Source: Flectobacillus longus (lineage in GTDB: Bacteria; Bacteroidota; Bacteroidia; Cytophagales; Spirosomataceae). From it: DNA of 64,000 bases. Of this stretch, positions 53,094 to 61,161 are shown one piece after another. Positions within the stretch are counted from its first letter, which is position 1. Each line of letters begins with the position of its first letter. The DNA lies in contig NZ_JASHIC010000014.1 of assembly GCF_030056705.1 (NCBI RefSeq), positions 143,373 through 207,372 of the forward strand. The letters run 5' to 3'. The notes under the pieces were generated by a model that saw only the letters and a list, made by a program, of their open reading frames with translations, searched no databases and was not told the origin of the DNA. Position numbers and translations under genes: made by a program.

Positions 53094-56000
53094 TTATTTT
53101 TTTGCTGAATTAATATCTTTTAATAATATTTCAACAGCTACTTTTAATTGATTATCTGTACCTTTCGAAATCCATTCTGGTTCGTTTTCTACAACAACAT
53201 CAGGTATTGCAGGACCGAGCTCTTGATTTTTGTCTGTAGTTTTTGTGTACCAACCACGACCAGGAAGACGAACAAATGAGCCGTCCATCAATGATTTTCC
53301 ACCTGTTGAAATTACAGAACCGTTTGTAGGCAGCCCTACTAATTTACCAATTCCTAAAGATTTGTAGGCATGTGAGAAAATCTCAGCATTTGAATAACTT
53401 CCTTCATTACACAAAGCAATTGAAGGTTTTGTCCAAGCGGCATAAACCAAACGCTCTCCAATTGGGTAATATTCACGGAATTTCAATTTATCTTTTTCTA
53501 GATTTTCACTTGCTCCTCTCGGAATCGTGTAAGCATGTTGCTTGTAGTTCAAAATCGTCATTAAATAGTCTGTTGTTGAACCACCACCATTGTAACGTAC
53601 ATCTATTACGATACCGTCTTTACCATATCCTGCTGCAGTAAATTCACGTTCAACTACCTCAAAGCTAGGGAAGTCCATGCTTTTGATGTGGATATAACCC
53701 AAACGACCGTTTGATAATTTATCGACAAGTTTTTTACGATTTTCAACCCACTCATTGTATAGGTTGTTACTGATGCTATTGGTCAAACGAACAATAACTT
53801 CACGAGTTTTTCCTGTTGCATCATTTACTGAAACGATTACTTTTTCATTAGCCAAACCATTCAACAGTTCATAGAAATTGTCAGATTGACCAACAGACTG
53901 TCCGTTAATTGCTACAATTGTTTCACCTTCGTTAATGATGCTTTTTGACTTTGTAACAGGTGTTTCTGGTACTACGTGCGACACTTTCATACCATTTGCA
54001 GTAGGTGTTAGCTCTGTACCTAACAAACCAGTAGTTTCCCTTTGCGTTTCAGCACGTTCTGGCGCCGTTAAGCCCATGTGGCTAGAGTTTAGTTCACCCA
54101 ATAACAAATTGAACATATCTCTAAAGTCATTTGAAGTACTTGCATTGATACAACGCTCTTTGTATTTATCGTGCAATTTCGCCCAGTTATTTCCATGGAA
54201 TTGTGGATCATAAAAACCATCACGAATGGTACGCCACGCTTCTTCAAATACCTGAGTGCGCTCGCCAGTATAGTCTACTTTCATTTTGGCACTTACTGGC
54301 AATGATTCAGGTACACCTGCTTTGGTATCGATACGAGCTAAACCTCCGCCACCAAAACCGCCCATACGGCTATAATAGATATACTTTCCTTCTTTATCCA
54401 AATACAAACCACCAGGGTTGCTACCACCTTTTGTGATTTCCTTCAAATCTTTACCATCCCATTTGATACTGTATAAGTCACGACCTTTTGCCGAGCTACT
54501 ATTGGTTACATAATAAAATGTTTCGCCGTCTTTTGAAATAACAAAATCAGATTCTGAGCCAGGAAAGTTGGTCACCTGAACTACACGGTTGTGAATGCCA
54601 TCGAAGTCGATTACGATTGGTTTAACACCTTTTTCTTTTTTATCTGACTTTCCAGTAGCACCTTCAGCAGGAGCTGAATCTTTTTCCTGCCAGTCTTGCG
54701 CCTCTTTTTCCCAATCTTCTTTTTTCAACCAAACAAACCATACGTCTGCACTGCGACCAGAGCTACGTTCGGAAACAAAGCCCAATTTTGAACCGTCGCC
54801 ACTCCAGAAAGGACGAGAATCACGGCGTGGGTGCATCGTTACGTTTACTGCTTTGCCTGTATTGTCGGAAGCCTTGATGAAAATTTCTTGATTATAATAC
54901 AAGTCAGTTAGGCTGTACGCCAAATACTTGTTATCAGGACTCCAAGCGATGTCGTTTGGTGATGCCCAGCTATCATTGATAACTTTTTCATTACTCAATT
55001 TTCCATCTGCACTAATATCGGCTACTACAAATTTGCCTCTACCGCGTACATAAGCAATTTTTTTACCGTCGTTCGACACTACTAAATTAGACTCGTCGTC
55101 TGGAGTAGTGGTCAACTGTGTAATTTTATGCTTCAATGTTTTGAAGATATTCTTTTCTGAAGCATCTGCTGACTGTACCATGAACATTTCGAAGTTGCCA
55201 CCAGTTCGGTCACTTGTGAAAAGTAAGGTAGAGTCGTTTAACCAAGCTGGTTCAACATCACGGAAGGCATGTGAAGAAACGTTGATACTACGAACTTTTT
55301 CTTTATCAGCTTCTTTGACAAAAATCTCCCCACGGATCCCATAAGCCAATAATTTGCCATTGGGCGATACCTTGAAATCTTCAATGCCAGAAGTAAAAGT
55401 TTTACTTTCGGAGGCATCAAATCTATCATCGGCATTGATAGTTACGTTGATTTTTTGGATAGAACCATTTGCCACTTTGTAGATGTAAAGATTCATATCT
55501 TGTTCAAAAACAATGGTATTGCCGTCTGTAGAGATATTGATGTGACGAATAGATTCATCCTTGAAGTTAGTCAACTTTTTAGGGGTTCCTTCTGCTTTAC
55601 CGTCGTTCGAAATTTTTAATTGATAAAGGTTGTATGCTCCATCAATACTGCTCAGGAAATAAAGTGTATTATTTTTTCCCCATTGAGGCATTACGTCGTT
55701 AGTAGCAAACAAAGGAAGTTTGTTATAGCTTTTTGATTTTGTGTCAAAAATCCAGATTTCACGATTTGAGCTACCAGTGTACGCCTGACGCGCCACAGGG
55801 TTGATGTCGCCACGAACTAAAGCCACAAAGCGTTCGTCGGGCGAAACGATTGGCTCAAATCCAAGAACATCTAGCATTCTTGATTCAGTACCTCCTTTAG
55901 GTGATATAGAATACACTTCAGAGGGTCGTTCGATTTGGCGAAACTCGCGAGAAGTAGAAAATAGAATTTTATCTGCTTGTGTCCAGCTAGCAATATTGTC

Positions 56001-56324
56001 TTGACTTGAGTGGAAAGTCAAACGTTTTGGCATTCCGCCAGTGGTAGGCATTACAAAAATATCATTGTTGCCAAATCTTGCACCAGAAAAAGCAATTTGT
56101 TTACCGTCTGGACTAAATGTTGGATTACTCTCGTAAGCCTCATGAATGGTTAGACGATTAGCTTGTCCGCCAGTACTTGGAACTGTCCAGATGTCACCTT
56201 GGTACGAGAATGCTACCACAGAGCCATCGTTGTTGATACTTGGATGACGCAAAAGCAATGGTTGTTGCGCTTGTGTCACAGATGCACCTAACAATGAAAA
56301 AAGTAATAGAAGGGTATTTTTCAT
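53094..56324 (-). CDS. tricorn-type S41 protease with beta-propeller
   Basis: Protein of 1076 residues with a signal peptide (MKNTLLLLFSLLGASVTQAQ), so it acts in the periplasm or outside. The N-terminal two thirds form WD40-like propellers with repeated SPDGKQIAFSG, SPNGKLLAYGI, SNDGKKIAYVRG and SPDNKYLAYSL units. A PDZ domain follows (VVPETPVTKSKSIINEGETIVAINGQSV). The S41 catalytic domain starts at LGYIHIKSMDF; the nucleophilic Ser lies in NEGSYSNAEIFSHAYK and a conserved Asp/Gly segment is VIDVRYNGGGSTTDYL. Tricorn-related enzymes degrade peptides into short fragments. It is full length and monocistronic. Confidence 0.92.
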   Translation of the reverse strand: MKNTLLLLFSLLGASVTQAQQPLLLRHPSINNDGSVVAFSYQGDIWTVPSTGGQANRLTIHEAYESNPTFSPDGKQIAFSGARFGNNDIFVMPTTGGMPKRLTFHSSQDNIASWTQADKILFSTSREFRQIERPSEVYSISPKGGTESRMLDVLGFEPIVSPDERFVALVRGDINPVARQAYTGSSNREIWIFDTKSKSYNKLPLFATNDVMPQWGKNNTLYFLSSIDGAYNLYQLKISNDGKAEGTPKKLTNFKDESIRHINISTDGNTIVFEQDMNLYIYKVANGSIQKINVTINADDRFDASESKTFTSGIEDFKVSPNGKLLAYGIRGEIFVKEADKEKVRSINVSSHAFRDVEPAWLNDSTLLFTSDRTGGNFEMFMVQSADASEKNIFKTLKHKITQLTTTPDDESNLVVSNDGKKIAYVRGRGKFVVADISADGKLSNEKVINDSWASPNDIAWSPDNKYLAYSLTDLYYNQEIFIKASDNTGKAVNVTMHPRRDSRPFWSGDGSKLGFVSERSSGRSADVWFVWLKKEDWEKEAQDWQEKDSAPAEGATGKSDKKEKGVKPIVIDFDGIHNRVVQVTNFPGSESDFVISKDGETFYYVTNSSSAKGRDLYSIKWDGKDLKEITKGGSNPGGLYLDKEGKYIYYSRMGGFGGGGLARIDTKAGVPESLPVSAKMKVDYTGERTQVFEEAWRTIRDGFYDPQFHGNNWAKLHDKYKERCINASTSNDFRDMFNLLLGELNSSHMGLTAPERAETQRETTGLLGTELTPTANGMKVSHVVPETPVTKSKSIINEGETIVAINGQSVGQSDNFYELLNGLANEKVIVSVNDATGKTREVIVRLTNSISNNLYNEWVENRKKLVDKLSNGRLGYIHIKSMDFPSFEVVEREFTAAGYGKDGIVIDVRYNGGGSTTDYLMTILNYKQHAYTIPRGASENLEKDKLKFREYYPIGERLVYAAWTKPSIALCNEGSYSNAEIFSHAYKSLGIGKLVGLPTNGSVISTGGKSLMDGSFVRLPGRGWYTKTTDKNQELGPAIPDVVVENEPEWISKGTDNQLKVAVEILLKDINSAKK

Positions 56325-56481
56325 AAATTACACAAAAGGTTTGTTGAATTTTATACCTAAATAAGTAATATTTAGCTTAGAATATAAATATTTTAGTAAC
56401 TATTCGCTCAAAGGGCTGATTGTAGAGACATATTACTACAGGTGTAAATATGAGGGGATATAGATGCACTTAAAAACAGAA

Positions 56482-56510
56482 CGCACTTGAAAATCTATTT
56501 CCAAGTGCGC
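56482..56510 (-). terminator. terminator of the alpha-E / Anbu gene run
   Basis: Arms CGCACTTG and CAAGTGCG around about 12 bases, with a T-rich tail on the minus strand, 9 bp after the aminotransferase stop. Confidence 0.75.
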
Positions 56511-56519
56511 TGATTTGTT

Positions 56520-57341
56520 TTATCCATTTTGCTTTTCGTAAGCTAAAAATAATTCTTGTAAATGTTTTGTTACTGGTCCAGTTTGTCCATTATTAAAAAC
56601 AATTTCATCGGTTTGGGCAATAGGAACAATACGTTTAGTGCTTCCTGTCGTAAATACTTCGTTGGCCTGTAGATATTCTTCAAAACTGACATCTCTTTCT
56701 TCGACAGTATAAAATCGAGAAGCCAACTTAATGATATGTTTTCGGGTTACACCAAACAAGGCTCCATCTTTTGGCGTCGCAATGATATTGTCTTTTACGA
56801 TAAAGATGTTGCTTCTTGAAGACTCAGAAATAATGCCATTTTGATGATACAAGACATCGTCTGCTTGTTGAGCCCTCAACTGTGGTTGAATTCTAATAGG
56901 AACGATATAATTAAGCGTCTTTATCTCAGGAATCTCTCGCTTGTACTCCAAACTCAAGAGTTTCATGCCTTTATCGGGGTTCTTAAATTCAAAAGGTTTG
57001 GCAGTAACAATAAGATTAGAAGCTTCAGCAGGAAGATAGCCATCCGAAGAAAAACCGCCTGTCAATATCATTTTGATACCCAACAAGGGAAGAGGATGAC
57101 GTTGAATACTTTCTAAGATAATAGCTCGAAGCTGATCACGAGTGGCAGGAATAGGAAGTCCCATCAATCGAGCTGAGTTTTCAAAACGATCTAAATGGTC
57201 TTCCAAGAAAATGGCTTTGCCATCAATAGCTCTAAAAAAATCAAAAATTCCATACCCTCTTACTAACGCTAGGTCTGAGACATGAATTTTGGCATCTTCA
57301 GCCTTTACAAAGGCATCATTCAAATAAATAAACTCTTGCAT
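56520..57341 (-). CDS. class IV PLP aminotransferase
   Basis: Protein of 273 residues with the class IV fold. It opens YLNDAFVKAEDAKIHVSDLALVRGYGIFDFFR, with the arginine of the YG-F-FR block. The PLP lysine is in IPEIKTLNYI at about residue 147 and the cofactor Glu in ISESSRSNIFIV, with GALFGVTRKHII and EVFTTGSTKRIVPI following. The family includes branched-chain and D-amino acid aminotransferases and aminodeoxychorismate lyase. Side-chain preference cannot be read off. It lies only 17 bp after the transglutaminase gene, so it is probably the last gene of the Anbu run, suggesting a role with peptides or D-amino acids produced by that system. That link is inference. Confidence 0.85.
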   Translation of the reverse strand: MQEFIYLNDAFVKAEDAKIHVSDLALVRGYGIFDFFRAIDGKAIFLEDHLDRFENSARLMGLPIPATRDQLRAIILESIQRHPLPLLGIKMILTGGFSSDGYLPAEASNLIVTAKPFEFKNPDKGMKLLSLEYKREIPEIKTLNYIVPIRIQPQLRAQQADDVLYHQNGIISESSRSNIFIVKDNIIATPKDGALFGVTRKHIIKLASRFYTVEERDVSFEEYLQANEVFTTGSTKRIVPIAQTDEIVFNNGQTGPVTKHLQELFLAYEKQNG

Positions 57342-57358
57342 GAATTGGGTGATTATTA

Positions 57359-58201
57359 TTACTCTTCTATTTTTCTTACAGAAACTTCTGCATTGAATAC
57401 AGATTGGGCACTACCTCTAAAAGTACCATGGATTGGCGAAATTAGGGCGGGCATAGCAGAAGTAGCTAAAGGAATATGGCGTCCCGAAACCAAACAGTTT
57501 TGTGTAGGATCATAACCTCTCCAGCCACCGCCAGGCAAATAAACATTGACCCAAGCATGAAGATATTGAGGTTGATTGGGGTCACTAAAGTAATATCCAC
57601 TCACAAATTTAGACGCAATTCCCAAGGCTCTACACATGGACATAAACAATACCGAATAGTCACGACAAGAACCTCTACGTTCTAATAGCGTTTTTTCGGG
57701 AGAATATGCCTCGCCTTCTTCACGAATTTCATAGGCAAAGGAGTGGATAAATTTGTTGAGCTCAGAAAGAAAACTACTTGTGTCCCAATTTACACTTGCT
57801 GCAATTTGACGAGCCGTTTGGTCGACAAACGTGGTTACACCTTTTCGATTCAAATACGACTGTAAGGAATCATTCAAATCGTTGGCATATTTGATAGGTA
57901 ATCGACTCGACTCAAATGGATGATAGATAAATGAATAAGGATTAAACTCAGTGACTTCAATAACAGACTTAGCTTGGATGCTAAGTTGGCGAGTACTGCT
58001 ATTAAAAAATACAATATGCTGGATATTATCAGCAGAGTCGACGTTTTTCGAGATAAAGTCTGGCGTTGGCGAGATTTGTAAAGAATACTGTTCAACCTTT
58101 AGATATGGACCTTGCTTGGGATGTAGATACAGGTAGTGTGGTTCAAGTCGAACTTCATTATTATAATCATACAGCAAAGTGTGGCTAATCGCTAGTTTCA
58201 T
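57359..58201 (-). CDS. transglutaminase-like cysteine protease
   Basis: Protein of 280 residues. The N-terminal half is the beta-rich bacterial transglutaminase-like N domain (HTLLYDYNNEVRLEPHYLYLHP). The catalytic triad is visible: Cys179 in RRGSCRDYSVLF, His215 in YLHAWVNVYLPG and Asp231 in WRGYDPTQN. No signal peptide is present. Such proteins recur beside alpha-E, Anbu and a circularly permuted ATP-grasp protein, where they are predicted to process peptide tags or amide bonds. It follows the Anbu gene by 126 bp and overlaps no other gene. Substrate unknown. Confidence 0.9.
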   Translation of the reverse strand: MKLAISHTLLYDYNNEVRLEPHYLYLHPKQGPYLKVEQYSLQISPTPDFISKNVDSADNIQHIVFFNSSTRQLSIQAKSVIEVTEFNPYSFIYHPFESSRLPIKYANDLNDSLQSYLNRKGVTTFVDQTARQIAASVNWDTSSFLSELNKFIHSFAYEIREEGEAYSPEKTLLERRGSCRDYSVLFMSMCRALGIASKFVSGYYFSDPNQPQYLHAWVNVYLPGGGWRGYDPTQNCLVSGRHIPLATSAMPALISPIHGTFRGSAQSVFNAEVSVRKIEE

Positions 58202-58327
58202 AAGATTGTTTGATGAAAATCGACAATAATTTAGTGGGGATATTGAGCAAGAAAAGAGTAAAATACAAGAAAGACCAGATTCAAGTATTTTACTCTTTCA
58301 CAACATTTATTCTATGAAATGGTTTTA

Positions 58328-59065
58328 TTACTCTTGCGAAATCAAGGATTTGTCCATGATATTTTGAACCCAAGTATCGTTAAGATTACCCATCGATTCT
58401 TTTAATAAGCTTGTCCATTGCTTACTGATACTTTCCATTTCCTCTTTCTCAAGACGATGTTCGATTAAATGGAAGCTATTTTTTTGATATACAATTACAT
58501 CAATCGGGTAATCGACATCTGTTGCACTAACTTGAGTGGCATCAAATGACAAAAAGCCTAATTTTATAGCATCTTCCAATGATGTTTCGTAGTTAAGACC
58601 ACGGTTCAACAATGGCTTGCCGTAATTAGAGTTACCGATAATCTGGAAGCGAAGTCCTTCATTAATTTCAATCCAGTTTCCTTCTGGAAAAACCAAAAAC
58701 AATTTATGTTCATCATCTTTAGACATCTGTCCACCAATGATAGAATGAAGATTGAAATTATAACCTTCAGACTTCAACATTTCTTTGTCTTCCTTGGCTA
58801 CCTTTCGCAACATATCTCCAAAAGCATTTACTGCTTCGAACATGTAGTCGAAAGTTACACCTTGTTCTTCGGTCATTCTATTAAAGTAGGTAATAGATTT
58901 GTCACGTACCGAGCGCAGACCCGCTGTCATGATGAACAAAGAGTGTTTTCCAACCTCATGTACTGATACCTTCTTATTTGAGTACATTTCTGTTCCCGCA
59001 GTGATTCTTGTATCAGCAATGGCCACTAGGCCGCCTCGGACTTTAATTCCTAAACAGTATGTCAT
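58328..59065 (-). CDS. Anbu-type proteasome homologue
   Basis: Protein of 245 residues from the ATG at 59065. In Anbu (ancestral beta-subunit) proteins the catalytic Thr lies at position 2 after the initiator Met; here MTYCLGIKVRGGLVAIADTR places Thr2 and Asp18 correctly, which decides the start over the longer frame to 59107. Further family segments are SVHEVGKHSLFIMTAGLRSVRDKS and LLNRGLNYETSLEDAIKLGFLSFDATQVSATDVDYPIDVIVY. Anbu forms a self-assembling ring of Ntn-hydrolase subunits in the cytosol, with debated peptidase activity. It lies between the alpha-E and transglutaminase genes, its usual partners. Confidence 0.9.
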   Translation of the reverse strand: MTYCLGIKVRGGLVAIADTRITAGTEMYSNKKVSVHEVGKHSLFIMTAGLRSVRDKSITYFNRMTEEQGVTFDYMFEAVNAFGDMLRKVAKEDKEMLKSEGYNFNLHSIIGGQMSKDDEHKLFLVFPEGNWIEINEGLRFQIIGNSNYGKPLLNRGLNYETSLEDAIKLGFLSFDATQVSATDVDYPIDVIVYQKNSFHLIEHRLEKEEMESISKQWTSLLKESMGNLNDTWVQNIMDKSLISQE

Positions 59066-59413
59066 TTGATTTGTAGTGATAAACATTGTTACAACTTTCT
59101 GTAACAAATGTTTTGTGGTTAAATATGTCTCAAGTTTTCCTCAAAAGCCTCCGAATGGATATTATCAAAATTAAATACAGAACGATGAGGTTAAGGTTTT
59201 GATAATGAATCAAATGGTTAAAACCAAACATTCTGAGTTCAATAACTCTATGATTTAGTCTACAAATACAAAGTGTAACTCCAAAACCCTATGGCTACTT
59301 TGAGTAAATAGTAAGGTATTTTGTTGATTTACAGATATATAATATGAAACCATTCCTTTAAAAGCATGACAAAGATAAACAAACTTGAGACTAAGCACTA
59401 ATACTCGGTTGTA
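59066..59413. other. gene-free stretch between alpha-E and Anbu genes
   Basis: 348 bp of AT-rich DNA upstream of Anbu. No frame or hairpin of note. Its length suggests Anbu has its own promoter. Confidence 0.45.
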
Positions 59414-60382
59414 TTATTCGCTCACAACGGGCTTTAAGTCGAAATAGGTTTCGAAAATTGCACGACCAACACCATTGTTTTTGGTCTGAAATTCATCTAG
59501 GTATTGATGCAAACCTATTTCAAAAATATCTTCAATTTCAGTAAATTCAACCTCTGAGCGTAATTTACTGATAGCTTTTTCGGCATCGTTAGAGTACCCG
59601 TTGGTTACCGACGTCCCCGAGATTTCGTACAAAGACAACTCTGCCTGACGTAAACAGTGCATCACCGAACGAGGAAAGCGTTTATCCAACAGCAAAAACT
59701 CTACAATGCCCGTTGGGTGCATCACAGGATATTGCTGACGGAACATATTATAAGCACTTACAGAACGGAGTACCGCCGACCATAACATTAAGTCGAGAGG
59801 CGAACCAATAGACTCGATACTTGGCAATAGTGTAAAATATTTTACATCTAAAAAACGGGTAGTTTTATCTGTACGTTCAATCAAGCGACCTAAGCGACCA
59901 AAATGCCAACCCTCACCACGAGTAATGGTCGAATCGACAATTCCGTAAAACAGTTGGCTGCCAGTTTTGATATTTTCTAAAAATCCTTGATACTGAGATA
60001 GTTCCCAAGATTTACTTTCGTGTGTAGCATTTTTGACAGTCCAATAAATCTGATTGACATATTCCCACATTTCTTTTGAAATACTCTCACGAATAGTTCT
60101 GGCATTTTCACGGGCATTGAGCAAACACGAAAGAATAGAGTTGGGATTACGAACATCAAAAGTCATGAAATAGAGAATATTTTCACGAGTAGGTTCGTCA
60201 TAATGCTCCTTAAAAATAAAATGGTCGGCAGTAGCAATGATTAAGGGTTCCCACTGTTCAGGTACATTAGGAGGCAAGTCAAGCGCCAAGTTGAAGTTTA
60301 CAGAAATAAAACGAGCATAATTGTCGGCACGCTCAATGTAGCGATTCATCCAATAGATAGAATTAGCAACTCGACTTAGCAT
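59414..60382 (-). CDS. alpha-E domain protein (DUF403)
   Basis: Protein of 322 residues that is alpha-helical throughout, with the family-defining start MLSRVANSIYWMNRYIERADNYARF and later WHFGRLGRLIERTDKTTRFLDVKYF and HCLRQAELSLYEI blocks. Alpha-E proteins have no assigned reaction. They are nearly always encoded next to a circularly permuted ATP-grasp peptide ligase (DUF404/DUF407), which is expected just upstream but is absent here. Transglutaminase and Anbu genes follow downstream as usual. It is predicted to work in a peptide ligation or modification system; this is inference from published neighbourhood analyses. Confidence 0.92.
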   Translation of the reverse strand: MLSRVANSIYWMNRYIERADNYARFISVNFNLALDLPPNVPEQWEPLIIATADHFIFKEHYDEPTRENILYFMTFDVRNPNSILSCLLNARENARTIRESISKEMWEYVNQIYWTVKNATHESKSWELSQYQGFLENIKTGSQLFYGIVDSTITRGEGWHFGRLGRLIERTDKTTRFLDVKYFTLLPSIESIGSPLDLMLWSAVLRSVSAYNMFRQQYPVMHPTGIVEFLLLDKRFPRSVMHCLRQAELSLYEISGTSVTNGYSNDAEKAISKLRSEVEFTEIEDIFEIGLHQYLDEFQTKNNGVGRAIFETYFDLKPVVSE

Positions 60383-60733
60383 AAGTTTCTAGGATTAAGT
60401 TGGAAAATTGTTTTTGATTAAAAGCTTATTGAACTTTTAAGTATAAATGCTTAATTATTTTATAGTTCATTGATTAATCCAAATAAAATTAAGTTTTTTT
60501 TGCAAAAAACCAATGTTTATAACATAAAAAACTAAAAAATGCCGAATAAATGAACTTTAATTTGGATATACCAGATAATAATTTAGATTATTTGGTTGTT
60601 TGGAACATTCCACGAAATTTTTGCAGTAATTTTTTACTGATTTGCTTGATTAATATTCTGAAATTTTACGTAATTGCAAAAGAATATTAATAAACACTTA
60701 ATATTCTCTTTAATATAACCTTTTCTAAATTAT

Positions 60734-60853
60734 ATGATAAACGCTTTACTAACAACTCAATTAGCTCCAAATGAGTACAAAACCATGTTGTATTCCAGAT
60801 TAGGAGTTTTGTTTCTCTCCAACTGCATTGCGGTGTATTTATTCGGTCATTAA
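60734..60853 (+). CDS. possible small protein of 39 residues
   Basis: ATG at 60734 to TAA at 60851-60853 encodes MINALLTTQL...VYLFGH, with a hydrophobic C-terminal half (LGVLFLSNCIAVYLF) that could insert in a membrane. It precedes the TonB receptor gene in the same direction. No family was recognised, and the base composition is less AT-biased than its surroundings, which is the main argument for it. It could equally be chance. Confidence 0.3.
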   Translation: MINALLTTQLAPNEYKTMLYSRLGVLFLSNCIAVYLFGH

Positions 60854-60928
60854 ACTTTTGGCAAGTTAACTTTTATCTTTCTCAATTCTTATCTCTAATA
60901 TAATCGAATTCCGTTTTTCGGTTCCTGT

Positions 60929-61096
60929 TCATTGATTTCCATCAATGATATTAAATACTATTTTTTCGACTCTGGCTTTGGGCTAGGTGAATTTCTTGTT
61001 GAAAACTTTGGATAATCAAGCTTCAATTATTGAAGCTTACGGACTCTTATTTTTAGTTTTTTCAATACTAAAAACTCGTAACAGCGCTCCTGTTAC
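60929..61096 (+). promoter_or_regulatory. leader with three successive hairpins before the TonB receptor
   Basis: Three short stems follow each other: TCATTGAT/ATCAATGA (60929-60948), AAGCTTCAA/TTGAAGCTT (61018-61038) and GTAACAG/CTGTTAC (61078-61096). None has a T run. They could structure the leader RNA or bind regulators. No known riboswitch core was recognised. Confidence 0.35.
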
Positions 61097-61161
61097 TCAA
61101 TGACCTATATTCTTTTTGAATCATTTATCATTCGTACCATAATCATAAATTAACTATTAAC

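Larger units (their letters stand above)
60383..61161. other. long upstream region of the TonB receptor gene
   Basis: 779 bp without a clear gene apart from a possible 39-codon frame at 60734. The last 240 bp hold three small hairpins. The region between 60383 and 60730 is AT-rich and contains the alpha-E promoter; I see nothing else in it. Confidence 0.5.

Noticed and set aside
59066..59107. Longer start of the Anbu protein
   Set aside because: The catalytic Thr must follow the initiator Met; this holds only for the ATG at 59065.
61018..61038. AAGCTTCAA hairpin as an intrinsic terminator
   Set aside because: No T run follows and it lies upstream of the TonB receptor in its probable leader.
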